In this document: piece by piece, positions 38,755 through 48,873 of the stretch
Position numbering within the stretch: the stretch's first letter is position 1
How the letters are laid out: each line of letters opens with the position of its first letter
NCBI RefSeq assembly: GCF_001404985.1
Contig: NZ_JRLF01000014.1
Location: 62,001-126,000, forward strand
Direction: 5' to 3'
Length of the DNA stretch: 64,000 nt
Origin: Flavobacterium aquidurense
Lineage (GTDB): Bacteria; Bacteroidota; Bacteroidia; Flavobacteriales; Flavobacteriaceae
Position numbers and translations under genes: made by a program
Notes under the pieces: generated by a model
Database searches by the model: none
Told to the model about the DNA's origin: nothing
Seen by the model: only the letters and a program-made list of their open reading frames with translations

Positions 38755-41634
38755 ATGAAATTCATAAATACATTTTTTACACTAATTATAATTATTTTCT
38801 TACATAGTATTGGTATTGCTCAGGTAAAAGATATAGGTTTGCCTGGAATTAAAAATTATAAAAGAGCTGATTACCGCGGTGGGACTCAAAATTGGAGTAT
38901 AGATCAGGATAGAAAAGGCAATATGTATTTTGCAAATAATAATGGCCTGATACAATTTGATGGCTCAAGCTGGCATAAATTTTCTCTTCCTACTCAAACC
39001 GAAATAAGAAGTTTAAAAATAGATGCTGCAGGGAAAATTTTTGTGGGAGGAAATAATGAATTTGGTTATTTTCAGAATGATGAAAAAGGCAATTTAAAAT
39101 ATCATTCTCTTTCTGATTTAGTCGAAAAAAAAGACAAACAAAACATAAACCTGATTTGGAGAATACACATCTTTAATGGTGAGGTAATTTTTCAATCCTT
39201 CACAAAAGTATTCTTCTTAAAAAATAACAAACTAAGAGTTATAAATGCCCCAACAAAATTTCAGTTTTCATTTTTGGTAAACAATCATCTTTATTTCCAG
39301 GACAAATCATTGGGTATTCTTGAGTACAAAAATCAAAAATTAAAACAAATAGAAGGAACAACTGTATTTAATGACAAAGAAATCTGGTCCGTATTTCCTT
39401 TACCAAACAATAAAATGTTACTGGCAACCTTAGAAAAAGGATTATTTATATCCGATGGCAAATCTGTTCAGCCCTGGGAAACGGAAGCCAATGCTTTTAT
39501 CAAAAAAAACACATCACTTGGGGGTTCTATAATAAAAGGAAGGTTTATTGTACTTAACTCTGTTTTAGACGGTGTTATAATTTGCGATTTAAAGGGAAAA
39601 ATAATTCAACATTTAAATCGCCAAAAAGGACTTCAGAACAATACCATCTTAACATCCTTCATTGATAACAAAAACAATATTTGGTTAGGATTAGATAACG
39701 GTATCACTTTTATTAACGAAAATTCTCCTTTCTCCTATTTCGATTACAGTTATAATATAGGTACCGTATATGCTTCGACTATTTACAATGGAAATCTATA
39801 TGTAGCTACAAATCAAGGATTATTTTATCATTCCTGGAATAATCCTTTTAAAGACAGTCCTTTTATAAGAGTAGAAGGAACGATTTCGCAAGCCTGGAAT
39901 ATTCAAGTTTTAAATAGAGTACTTATTTGCGCCAGTAATAGCGGAGCATTAGTTATTGATCAAAATAAAGTCTCTAAAAAACTCGATACAAAAGGATATT
40001 TTGGTTTTAAGAAGATACCCAATCATGATAACTATATTATAGGAGAAAGTTATAACGGATTTACTATTTTTAAAAAGACAGCTTCAGGATTTGAATATTC
40101 ACATCAGGTTTCAGGATTTGACGAAACCACAAATACATTTTCGATAGAATTGGATGAAAACTATTTATGGCTAAAAAAAGATCCTTTTCTCTACCAGATG
40201 ACTTTATCTGAAGATTTAAAGAAATTTGTCTATATCAAAAAACACAAAGACATCAATCCTTTATATCCCGGAATTGGGAGTCTTCAAAAGATAAATAATA
40301 AAGTTTATTTTCAGACAAAAAATCATTTCTACCGATTTTCTAAGGAGCAGGGAACTTTTTTTGAAGACAAAAAAATAACTGCACTTTTTAAGGACATTCC
40401 AACTATTAATACTTTAATAGAAGATTCTCAAGGTAGTTTATGGTATGCTTTTAATGAATCTTTGGGTGTTTTAACGAAGAATAAAAATGGAAATTTTATA
40501 AAAAAACAAGCTCCATTTTCTAACCTGTCCGGAAATCTGGTAAACAACTATATTTCTGTAAACACAATTGACCCTGAAAATATTTTTATCGGATTAACAG
40601 ATGGACTGACTCATTATGATTCTAAAATTTCGAATACATTTATAACAAAACCTAAAGTATTTATAGAAAGTTTTTCGTTTCCGGGAGATACAATTTTAAC
40701 GGGTAATATACCAGATAATGAGCAAATATACACAGTTCCTTACAGCTCGAATCATGTTAAATTTACCTTTTCTTCACCTACATATGAAAATCAGGAAAAC
40801 GTAACATATTCATACAAATTAGAACCTTTTGAGGAGAATTGGCGCAGTTGGTCAGCACTTTCTATAAAAGAATATACCAACTTGCGAGAGGGCACTTATA
40901 TCATGAAACTTAAGGCTAAAAATAGTTATGGTATAGAATCTGATGTCTCTGAAATTACTTTTATCGTTTCACCGCCATGGTACAGGCATTTTTTAGCTTA
41001 TTTAGTTTATATCATTTTACTGATCACATCAGTTTACATCATTTCTAACCGAATTAAATTGAAAATTAGAAAAAACAGATATTATGAAACAATTGAGCAA
41101 AGAAGATTATATCTGGAAAAAGAATCAAAAATCAGACATGAACAACATGAACTTGAAAAAGAAATCGAGAAGTTAAAAAGCGATAAACTTCAAATAAAAA
41201 TCCTGGCAAAAGACAAAGAATTAGTAAACAATTCATTACAGGTAGTTAAGAAAAATAAGATTCTAAACGGAATTATTCACAAACTAAAAGATATTGATAC
41301 AAATATATTAGATGATTCGACCAAATTCGAATTCAATAAATTGCACAAAAGTATTGTAAAGGAGGTAAATACAGATAAAAGCTGGAAAGACTTAGAAAAA
41401 CACATCAAGAACGTTCATTTTGAATTTCTAAAGAGATTAAAAGAAAAATATCCAACTATATCACCACGCGAACTGGATTTATCTACTTATTTATTAATGA
41501 ATATGTCGACAAAAGAAATAGCCGAAATTATGAATATTTCAACCGGAGGTGTCGAGTTAGCGCGCTATCGTTTAAGAAAAAAACTAGGACTGAACAAGAA
41601 AGAAAATCTAATTGGTTTCTTAATGAGTATTTAA
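38755..41634 (+). CDS. Single-protein membrane sensor/transcription factor of the PUL (propeller, Y_Y_Y, LuxR-type HTH)
   Basis: A 959-residue protein with a signal/anchor (MKFINTFFTLIIIIFLHSIGIAQ). The large periplasmic part (about 25-660) has two-component-regulator propeller repeats (WSIDQDRKGNMYFANNNGLIQFDG, NNIWLGLDNGITFINE, GSLWYAFNESLGVL). A Y_Y_Y domain (about 665-740, ending KLKAKNSYGIESDVSEITFIVSPPWYR), one TM helix (about 745-765), a coiled coil (about 775-830) and a C-terminal HTH (YPTISPRELDLSTYLLMNMSTKEIAEIMNISTGGVELARYRLRKKL) follow. There is no kinase or receiver domain, so ligand binding outside would be signalled directly to a membrane-held DNA-binding domain. It is divergent to susC and should activate the PUL in response to its glycan. 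Confidence 0.9.
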   Translation: MKFINTFFTLIIIIFLHSIGIAQVKDIGLPGIKNYKRADYRGGTQNWSIDQDRKGNMYFANNNGLIQFDGSSWHKFSLPTQTEIRSLKIDAAGKIFVGGNNEFGYFQNDEKGNLKYHSLSDLVEKKDKQNINLIWRIHIFNGEVIFQSFTKVFFLKNNKLRVINAPTKFQFSFLVNNHLYFQDKSLGILEYKNQKLKQIEGTTVFNDKEIWSVFPLPNNKMLLATLEKGLFISDGKSVQPWETEANAFIKKNTSLGGSIIKGRFIVLNSVLDGVIICDLKGKIIQHLNRQKGLQNNTILTSFIDNKNNIWLGLDNGITFINENSPFSYFDYSYNIGTVYASTIYNGNLYVATNQGLFYHSWNNPFKDSPFIRVEGTISQAWNIQVLNRVLICASNSGALVIDQNKVSKKLDTKGYFGFKKIPNHDNYIIGESYNGFTIFKKTASGFEYSHQVSGFDETTNTFSIELDENYLWLKKDPFLYQMTLSEDLKKFVYIKKHKDINPLYPGIGSLQKINNKVYFQTKNHFYRFSKEQGTFFEDKKITALFKDIPTINTLIEDSQGSLWYAFNESLGVLTKNKNGNFIKKQAPFSNLSGNLVNNYISVNTIDPENIFIGLTDGLTHYDSKISNTFITKPKVFIESFSFPGDTILTGNIPDNEQIYTVPYSSNHVKFTFSSPTYENQENVTYSYKLEPFEENWRSWSALSIKEYTNLREGTYIMKLKAKNSYGIESDVSEITFIVSPPWYRHFLAYLVYIILLITSVYIISNRIKLKIRKNRYYETIEQRRLYLEKESKIRHEQHELEKEIEKLKSDKLQIKILAKDKELVNNSLQVVKKNKILNGIIHKLKDIDTNILDDSTKFEFNKLHKSIVKEVNTDKSWKDLEKHIKNVHFEFLKRLKEKYPTISPRELDLSTYLLMNMSTKEIAEIMNISTGGVELARYRLRKKLGLNKKENLIGFLMSI

Positions 41635-41692
41635 ATAAAAACAAAGCCTTCCGGCGATTCGGAAGGCTTTGTTTTTATTTAAATACTCATTA
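41621..41692. terminator. Very long perfect inverted repeat spanning the regulator's stop codon; bidirectional terminator
   Basis: Two perfectly complementary 33-bp arms (41621-41653 and 41660-41692) with a 6-base loop. The GC-rich core is AAAGCCTTCCG / CGGAAGGCTTT, flanked by A and T tracts, a strong terminator for the regulator and the convergent murF. The left arm includes the last 14 bases of the regulator coding sequence, stop codon included, so the gene end is mirrored on the other side. The right arm ends four bases before the murF stop. Confidence 0.9.
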
Positions 41693-41695
41693 TTA

Positions 41696-42982
41696 CTATT
41701 CAATAAATTCTAATGTTCGCTCCAGGGCCATTCCTCTTGAGCCTTTTACTAAAATTGTATTTTCATTAAAATGAATTGTTTTAAGATAAGCGACAAAAGC
41801 ATCAAAAGTTTCAAAAAAATGAATATTATCTTTAACGATCTTATTGTCATAAAATGATTTACCTATAAGATAACACATCGATTTATCCTGATTTACTAAA
41901 GAATCAACAATTAATTTATGCTCCTGATGACTTTCATTTCCTAACTCAAACATATCACCCAAAATCATTATTTTATTCTGATTCTCAAGTTGAAGGAAAT
42001 TTGTTATTGCAACTGCCATACTACTAGGATTAGCATTGTATGCATCCAGAATAATCTGATTTGAACCAATTCTTAACAATTGCGACCTGTTGTTCTCCGG
42101 TATATAATTTTCGATTGCTACTTTTATATCCTTTTCGTCTACTTTAAAATAATGTCCTATAGCAACTGCAGCATTAATATTATTAGCGTTGTATAAGCCT
42201 ATTAAATGCGATTCTACACTAAAATTATCATAGTCGATTACAACAAAAGGGTTCGCTTTTATATTTTTGATATTTACATCAGCTGTCGCATTATTAACCC
42301 CAAAAGTAAAAGATTTAATACTTGTGGATTTTTCAATCTGTATTGGATCTTCTAAATTTACAAAGGCTACTTTATTATTCTTTGCCAGATATTGATACAT
42401 CTCGCTTTTACCCTCGATTACCCCCTGAACACCGCCAAAACCTTCTAAATGTGCCTTTCCGAAATTGGTAATATAGCCATAATCCGGTTGGGCAATTTCA
42501 CATAAAAATTCAATTTCTTTTTTGTGATTTGCTCCCATTTCAACAATACCTATTTCAGTTTCTTTGGTAAAAGACAGCAAAGTCAACGGAACTCCAATAT
42601 GGTTGTTTAAATTACCTAAAGTAGCTTTGGTTTTGTATTTTTTAGATATTACTACATTGATTAATTCCTTTGTGGTCGTTTTGCCATTACTTCCAGTCAG
42701 GGCAATTATTGGCAGCTTTAGATAAGCGCGATGAAATTTTGCTAATTCCTGTAATGATTCTAAACTATTTTCAACAAGAATAGTTCTCTCGTCAATAGCA
42801 TATGAAGCATCATCAATAATAACGAACAGAGCTCCTAATTCCAATGCTTTAGCAGCAAAAGTATTGGCGTCAAAATTATCGCCTTTAATCGCAAAAAACA
42901 TAGAATCCTTTTCAATTTTTCTAGTATCTATTGAAACTGATTTGCACTGCAAAAACAAGTTATGAATGTCTTGAATATTCAT
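41696..42982 (-). CDS. murF: UDP-N-acetylmuramoyl-tripeptide--D-alanyl-D-alanine ligase
   Basis: A 428-residue Mur ligase that adds D-Ala-D-Ala to UDP-MurNAc-tripeptide, the last cytoplasmic step of peptidoglycan precursor synthesis. N-terminal domain: CKSVSIDTRKIEKDSMFFAIKGDNFDANTFAAKALELGA. ATP-binding P-loop: IALTGSNGKTTTKELI. Central domain: GIVEMGANHKKEIEFLCEIAQPDYGYITNFGKAHLEGFG. C-terminal domain: ILDAYNANPSSMAVAI and LVKGSRGMALE. It lies downstream of gldJ on the same strand, with a strong hairpin between them, an arrangement that I recall as conserved in flavobacteria. Confidence 0.97.
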   Translation of the reverse strand: MNIQDIHNLFLQCKSVSIDTRKIEKDSMFFAIKGDNFDANTFAAKALELGALFVIIDDASYAIDERTILVENSLESLQELAKFHRAYLKLPIIALTGSNGKTTTKELINVVISKKYKTKATLGNLNNHIGVPLTLLSFTKETEIGIVEMGANHKKEIEFLCEIAQPDYGYITNFGKAHLEGFGGVQGVIEGKSEMYQYLAKNNKVAFVNLEDPIQIEKSTSIKSFTFGVNNATADVNIKNIKANPFVVIDYDNFSVESHLIGLYNANNINAAVAIGHYFKVDEKDIKVAIENYIPENNRSQLLRIGSNQIILDAYNANPSSMAVAITNFLQLENQNKIMILGDMFELGNESHQEHKLIVDSLVNQDKSMCYLIGKSFYDNKIVKDNIHFFETFDAFVAYLKTIHFNENTILVKGSRGMALERTLEFIE

Positions 42983-43025
42983 TTATAAAAATTTTTATTG
43001 GTCATAAAAATAGAAAAAAACAATA

Positions 43026-43079
43026 AAAAAGTTCCAAATTCCATACTGAATATTCAGCTTTTGGAATTTGGAACTTTTT
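43026..43079 (-). terminator. Intrinsic terminator of gldJ
   Basis: A perfect 18-bp stem (AAAAAGTTCCAAATTCCA / TGGAATTTGGAACTTTTT). Its loop contains a second palindrome, CTGAATATTCAG. A and T tracts flank it. Confidence 0.88.
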
Positions 43080-43098
43080 ATATTAAAATTTCTAAGAC

Positions 43099-44787
43099 TT
43101 AGTTTCTAGGCGATTTTCTTTTTTCAGCTTTTGCACCTACTCTTGACATTGCACATCTAAATCCGATATAATCTGTTGCCATATCTTGAGGGAAATATCT
43201 TCTTTGAGCTGGATCTAACCAGTAAGCTCTATCTCTCCAAGAACCACCTTTGTAAACTCTTACGTTATCATCGATAAACGTTGTACGTTTACTAGAGTTG
43301 TCATATTTTCTAACCATCTGACCTAAACTATCTGTTGTTACATTATGTTTAGGAGCATTATACATTGAATGATCCGCTTTAGATTCTGACTCGTCTCCAA
43401 AATCAAAATATTTAGATGATTGTTTATCACCATCTCTATAGTTGATGTTATCACTTGTACTGAAGTTTTGTCTCAAATAAGTTTCATTTTCATCAACTGG
43501 AACCTGAGCAATTTCTCCTGGTAAGTTTGTTGCAACTTTTTTACCGTTACTTAAGGTTTTGTATTGAATGTTATCTTTAGTGATAATTTCAATTTTACCA
43601 TCTTTACCAATTTTGTTTTTAGCATATTGATTTCCTCTAAAGTAGTTAAAATCATTTGCTTCATTATCAATAATAGGTCTGTAAACATCGGCAACCCATT
43701 CGGCTACGTTTCCAGCCATATCGTATAATCCAAAATCATTAGGAGCATAGCTTTTTACAGCATTTGTAATATCTGCACCATCATCAGACCAACCTGCAAT
43801 TCCACCGTAATCACCGTTTCCTTGTTTAAAGTTAGCCAATTGATCTCCTTTGTTTTTACGTTTAGATGAACGTGTATAATCTCCGGACCAAGGATATTTC
43901 TTTTGTCCTTTATATATATTGTATTCTCTTTGTCCAACATCTGCAGCTGCAGCATACTCCCATTCTGCTTCAGTAGGAAGTCTGTATTCTGGCAAGATAA
44001 CCCCTGAAGAACGTTGTGCGTAAACATTTTTCTCTTCTGGCACTACACCATCTTTTCCAGCTTTTGGTTTTCTACCGTTAGGGTTTTTCTTTAACACAAG
44101 TTCTTCATTACCACCATAAGTAGTACTTGGAGAAGCAACATAAGCTTCTGTGTTAAACAAACTTTCAGCGCTAACGTCTTGTGTTTTAGCACCTTTTTTA
44201 AGGTAACCGTTTTTCTCTAAGACAGCTTCGTTTACACGATCAGTTCTCCATTTACTAAATTCAACTGCCTGAATCCAGTTTACACCTACTACAGGATAGT
44301 TGGCATAAGATGGGTGTCTTAAATAGTTATTAGTCATCGTTTCGTTATATCCTAAACGATTTCTCCATACAAGTGTATCCGGAGATGCACCTTCATAAAT
44401 ATTTTTGTAATTCTCTTCTGTTGGAGGGAAAACCTTCTTTAACCACTCCAGGTATTCTAAGTACATACCATTTGTAACTTCAGTTTCATCCATATAGAAT
44501 GACTGAACGTGCTGTTGAGTAGGTGTGTTATTCCAATCGTGCATAACATCATCTTGTACTTTACCCATAGTAAATGTACCTCCCTCAACAAAAACTAAAC
44601 CAGGACCAGCCTGTTGTTTTTTTCCTGCATTTCTGGCAGCAGTTCCATTCTGACTATCTACATCCCAACCAGTTGCTCTGGAAGCGTGACTGGAACTCGA
44701 TTTTTTGCTACAACTAGCCGTGCCCAACATCAATACCATTGACATCATTAATTGCAAGACTACAATTTTGTTTACTTTCATACTCAT
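43099..44787 (-). CDS. gldJ: Gliding motility lipoprotein GldJ
   Basis: A 562-residue outer-membrane-associated lipoprotein needed for gliding and for the type IX secretion machinery. Lipobox LGTASC with C26. The body is an FGE/SUMF1-like fold: GLVFVEGGTFTMG, MDETEVTNGMYLEYLEWLKKVFP, RLPTEAEWEYAAAADVGQREYN, YDMAGNVAEWVADVYRP and the end KGGSWRDRAYWLDPAQRRYFPQDMATDYIGFRCAMS. The related GldK is larger; sequence order, length and the porU/porV neighbours support GldJ. It is divergent to porU across a 207-base spacer and followed by its own terminator and murF. Confidence 0.95.
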   Translation of the reverse strand: MSMKVNKIVVLQLMMSMVLMLGTASCSKKSSSSHASRATGWDVDSQNGTAARNAGKKQQAGPGLVFVEGGTFTMGKVQDDVMHDWNNTPTQQHVQSFYMDETEVTNGMYLEYLEWLKKVFPPTEENYKNIYEGASPDTLVWRNRLGYNETMTNNYLRHPSYANYPVVGVNWIQAVEFSKWRTDRVNEAVLEKNGYLKKGAKTQDVSAESLFNTEAYVASPSTTYGGNEELVLKKNPNGRKPKAGKDGVVPEEKNVYAQRSSGVILPEYRLPTEAEWEYAAAADVGQREYNIYKGQKKYPWSGDYTRSSKRKNKGDQLANFKQGNGDYGGIAGWSDDGADITNAVKSYAPNDFGLYDMAGNVAEWVADVYRPIIDNEANDFNYFRGNQYAKNKIGKDGKIEIITKDNIQYKTLSNGKKVATNLPGEIAQVPVDENETYLRQNFSTSDNINYRDGDKQSSKYFDFGDESESKADHSMYNAPKHNVTTDSLGQMVRKYDNSSKRTTFIDDNVRVYKGGSWRDRAYWLDPAQRRYFPQDMATDYIGFRCAMSRVGAKAEKRKSPRN

Positions 44788-44903
44788 TCTTAGGTGATAA
44801 ATTTAGGTGCTGCAATATAATAATTAACATTTAATTAGCAACATCTGTTCTAATAATTTTATTTAGCTGTTTTTTACCAGAAAATAACCTATAGTTACGA
44901 ACG

Positions 44904-44911
44904 CAAAAATA
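44904..44911 (-). promoter_or_regulatory. Putative gldJ promoter -7 element
   Basis: TATTTTTG on the minus strand matches TAnnTTTG, about 117 bases before the gldJ ATG. The leader would be long for this group. Confidence 0.35.
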
Positions 44912-44994
44912 TACTTTTTATTATTTACTATAACATGAAATACTATATTTTTACTTACTAAAATATTTTTAATTTAAAACCGATTTATTTACTG

Positions 44995-47900
44995 ATGAAA
45001 CAAGCCTTAATCTTATATCTTTTTTTACTTCCTTTTATCTCCTTTTCCCAGATAAACAGGGAGTTTACAATAGATTGGCAAAATAAAAAAGAAATGAGTT
45101 TTGGTGATTTAAAAATAAAAATCCCATACTTCTCCGGAGGCAGTTTTAGATATGATACTACTAAAAAAAGCATAACGTTATTGCTTAACCTGAACGAATC
45201 AGGCTATTCGAACAGCAATTCTATACAAATTACGAACATAGTATACGAATCAATTTCACTTACAGAATTAGGGGATTTAGCAATTGAAAACATTCCTGAA
45301 ACGCCAAACGAAGCATTAAAAATAACTAATTCAAGAGATAAAAGACAAACTTTTTTGTTTTTGTCACCTATAATAAAGGAAGGAAATAGTTTTAAACGAA
45401 TTAAATCATTTTCTTATTCCACAACCACTTCTACATCAAAAAGCAGTAATGCATCCTCATTTCAAAAAACAAATTCAGTTTACAATTCGGTTTTGACATC
45501 CGGCGACTGGTATCGTTTTTATGTCGAAAAATCAGGAGTTTATAAAATTTCCAGATCTTTTCTGCAAAGTTTAGGTTTTGATCCTGCAAAGACTGACCCA
45601 AGAAGAATCAAGATTTATGGAAATGGCGGAAAAATGCTTCCTTTAGCCAATAACACTTATTATCCCGAAGACCTGATCGAAAATGCTATTCAAATCATAG
45701 GAGAAAGCGACGGAATCTTTAATAATGAAGATTACATTCTTTTCTATGCCGAAGGAGTTGAGAACTGGAACGCTGAAAGCCAGACTAATCTCAATTTATA
45801 CGACACAAAATCGTATTACTACATCACCGTTAATGGTGCCGAAGGAAAACGTATTTCAAATATAAATCAACCAACAGGAAATACAACTTTAGAGCTGACC
45901 ACTTTTGACGACTATCAATTTCATGAAATCGACAAAACAAACATTGCGCATTTAGGCCGCCAATGGTTTGGAGAATCATTCGATATTAATCAGGAACAGG
46001 AATTTGAGTTCAATTTTCCAAACATTGAAACTTCAGTTCCTGTAAAAATAGAATTAAATGCAGCTTCTGCAGCATATACCCAAACCTCATTTACAATTTC
46101 TGCAAACGGTCAAAACATCAACAATATTAATTTCCCAACTTTAGTAGCGAATTCTGATGAGAAATTCTACACTCAAAAACTCCGTTCAAACAGTACATTT
46201 ACAGGAGCTCCAACCGTAAAAATCAAACTTACCTATAATAATAATGGTGTCCCGGGATCAAAAGGATACCTTGATTATATTAATTTGACCGCCAAAAGAA
46301 AACTTTTAGGAACTGGAAAACAATTTAAATTTCAATATGATTTAGCAGGCTCAACCGCAGGAATTGTAAATTATACTATAGGCAGCGCTACAGGAATTTC
46401 TCAAATTTGGGACATTACAGACCTCTATAATGTATCAAAAATAGAAAACAGCAATCAGTCGACTTTTAGTTTCAAAGCATCTTTAGGAGAAATTAGAAAA
46501 TATATCGCTATTGATCCTGCTGATTATTTTACACCTTTAAAAGAAAGTCAGCCAAAAATCACCAATCAAAACTTAAAAGGCAGCCTGTTCAAAAACACCC
46601 AAAACAGCTTTCAGGATATTGATTATGTAATTGTAACTCCAAAATTTTTAGTTTCTCAAGCCGAAAAATTAGCGAGTTTTCATCGTACCTACTCTAATTT
46701 GAATGTAAAAGTAATCACATTAGAAAGTATCTATCAGGAATTTTCTTCAGGAAAACAAGACATTGCTGCAATCAGAAACTGCATTAAATACATTTATAAT
46801 AATGCATCCTCACCGGATAAGAGAATAAAATATTTAAATTTATTTGGAGACGCTTCATTCGATTACAAAAACCGAATCACAAATAACAATAATATTGTAC
46901 CTATATATCAATCCGTAATTAGTAACACTACGGGCGAGGCTTCATTTGCTTCTGATGATTTTTATGGATTAATGGATGCTGACGAAGGCGTCGTTGTTTA
47001 TCCTTTTGGTGGAATCGACATTGCTGTTGGCCGAATGTTGGTTTCTGATAATTCGCAAGCTGCCGAAATCGTAAACAAGGTTCTGGAATATCACGACCCA
47101 AAATCTTATGGAAACTGGAGAAATAATATCGTTATGGTCAGCGACGATTCTGATAAAGCTTCAGATATAACCATACAATCTCATCAAAACAATCTTGCCG
47201 ATAAAATATCTACTGAGAAACCTTTTTTCAACATGGATAAAATCATTCTGGATTCTTATACACAAGAAGCTTCTGCCGGAGGATCGAGATATCCTAAAGC
47301 CAGAACAGATTTATTTAACGCTTTCGAAAAAGGCGCTTTGGTATTTAATTACCTGGGACACGGTGGTGAAGATGGATTGGCAAGTGAGCGAATTTGGGAA
47401 AAATCAGACGGGCAAAACCTAAACAATCAATACAAATATCCTTTATTTATTACTATTACCTGCGAATTTTCCCGATTTGATGATCCAACAAGACCAACAG
47501 CCGGAGAATATACATTTTGGAACCCAAAAGGCGGCGCAATTTCAATGTTGACCACCATTCGTGCCATTGGACAATACAATGCAGAAGATTTTAATGACAG
47601 CCTAAGCAAAAATTTATTCTCATACGGCTCCAATCAATATACTACTATTGCAGAAGCACTGCGAATTTCTAAAAACGAAAATCCGAGTTCTGCCAGTAAT
47701 GTTATTTTTTATTTGGGAGATCCTGCTTTAATGCTGGCAATTCCGAAACCAAGAATTAATTTAACAAAAGTAAATGATATTGTGATTTCTCAAGCGATTC
47801 CGGATTTTAAATCTTTATCAAAAATTAAAATTACCGGCGAAATTACAGATGAGAACAATACTCTTTTAAGCAATTACAATGGCGAACTATCAACTGCAAT

Positions 47901-48831
47901 TTTCGACAAATTAATCACAACTACCACCCTAAATAATGATGGTTATAGCCCTGCAATGTCATTCAAAATTCTGGGAGAAACTATCTTTAGAGGAAATGCA
48001 TCAGTAACCAACGGTCAATTTGAATTTAGCTTTGTTGTACCCCGCGACATCCGTGTTCCTGTTGATTTTGGCCGAATCAGTTTTTATTCGAAAAAAAATC
48101 AGCTTCAGGAGAATCAATCAGGCTATAATACCACTATAAAAATTGGTGGAATAAATGAAAATGCTCCTCAGGACAATATAAATCCAAAAGTTAAGTTATA
48201 TATGAATGATGAAACTTTTGTATCAGGTGGAATTACCAATGAATCCCCATTTTTATTAGCATTTCTTGAAGATGAAAACGGAATCAATACAGCAAGCGGA
48301 ATCGGACATGATATTGTAGCAATTCTAGATGGAGATGTAAGCAATCCTTACATTTTAAATGATTACTACCAAACTAAATTAGACGATTATACGAATGGAA
48401 ATTTACGATTTCCGTTAAGAAATTTAGCCGCAGGAATGCATACAATAACGTTCACTGCATGGGATGTTTATAATAATCCCGTGACAAGTGAGATACAATT
48501 TATAGTTGTTGGAGACGAGTCCCTGACATTAACACACGTTCTTAATTACCCTAATCCATTTTCGACCTATACCCAATTTTGGTTTTCACACAACAGGCCT
48601 TACGAACCCTTAGATGTTCAGGTTCAGGTTATGACAATTACCGGAAAAGTAGTATGGACAAAAAATCAGGTTGTCACAACAGAAGGCTTTTTATCCAGAG
48701 AAATAACCTGGGACGGAAAAGATGATTTTGGCGACAGAATAGGCAAAGGAGTTTATATTTATAAACTTACCGTCAAATCTAATTTGACAAATAAAAAGGC
48801 AGAAAAATACGAAAAGCTTGTCATATTATAA
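44995..48831 (+). CDS. porU: Type IX secretion system sortase PorU
   Basis: A 1278-residue gingipain-type (C25) peptidase that cleaves T9SS C-terminal signals and attaches cargo at the cell surface. Signal peptide MKQALILYLFLLPFISFSQ. The catalytic domain has histidine H789 in NYLGHGGEDGLASERIW and cysteine C823 in FITITCEFSRFDDPTRPTAGE. The C terminus (NYPNPFSTYTQFWFSH ... YIYKLTVKSN) is itself a T9SS-type domain. The length is normal for PorU and longer than for secreted gingipains. It is followed 43 bases later by porV, its partner in the attachment complex, and is divergent to gldJ. Confidence 0.96.
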   Translation: MKQALILYLFLLPFISFSQINREFTIDWQNKKEMSFGDLKIKIPYFSGGSFRYDTTKKSITLLLNLNESGYSNSNSIQITNIVYESISLTELGDLAIENIPETPNEALKITNSRDKRQTFLFLSPIIKEGNSFKRIKSFSYSTTTSTSKSSNASSFQKTNSVYNSVLTSGDWYRFYVEKSGVYKISRSFLQSLGFDPAKTDPRRIKIYGNGGKMLPLANNTYYPEDLIENAIQIIGESDGIFNNEDYILFYAEGVENWNAESQTNLNLYDTKSYYYITVNGAEGKRISNINQPTGNTTLELTTFDDYQFHEIDKTNIAHLGRQWFGESFDINQEQEFEFNFPNIETSVPVKIELNAASAAYTQTSFTISANGQNINNINFPTLVANSDEKFYTQKLRSNSTFTGAPTVKIKLTYNNNGVPGSKGYLDYINLTAKRKLLGTGKQFKFQYDLAGSTAGIVNYTIGSATGISQIWDITDLYNVSKIENSNQSTFSFKASLGEIRKYIAIDPADYFTPLKESQPKITNQNLKGSLFKNTQNSFQDIDYVIVTPKFLVSQAEKLASFHRTYSNLNVKVITLESIYQEFSSGKQDIAAIRNCIKYIYNNASSPDKRIKYLNLFGDASFDYKNRITNNNNIVPIYQSVISNTTGEASFASDDFYGLMDADEGVVVYPFGGIDIAVGRMLVSDNSQAAEIVNKVLEYHDPKSYGNWRNNIVMVSDDSDKASDITIQSHQNNLADKISTEKPFFNMDKIILDSYTQEASAGGSRYPKARTDLFNAFEKGALVFNYLGHGGEDGLASERIWEKSDGQNLNNQYKYPLFITITCEFSRFDDPTRPTAGEYTFWNPKGGAISMLTTIRAIGQYNAEDFNDSLSKNLFSYGSNQYTTIAEALRISKNENPSSASNVIFYLGDPALMLAIPKPRINLTKVNDIVISQAIPDFKSLSKIKITGEITDENNTLLSNYNGELSTAIFDKLITTTTLNNDGYSPAMSFKILGETIFRGNASVTNGQFEFSFVVPRDIRVPVDFGRISFYSKKNQLQENQSGYNTTIKIGGINENAPQDNINPKVKLYMNDETFVSGGITNESPFLLAFLEDENGINTASGIGHDIVAILDGDVSNPYILNDYYQTKLDDYTNGNLRFPLRNLAAGMHTITFTAWDVYNNPVTSEIQFIVVGDESLTLTHVLNYPNPFSTYTQFWFSHNRPYEPLDVQVQVMTITGKVVWTKNQVVTTEGFLSREITWDGKDDFGDRIGKGVYIYKLTVKSNLTNKKAEKYEKLVIL

Positions 48832-48873
48832 TTATATATATATTTGTAATCTAAATACCATTAAGTTCCCTAA

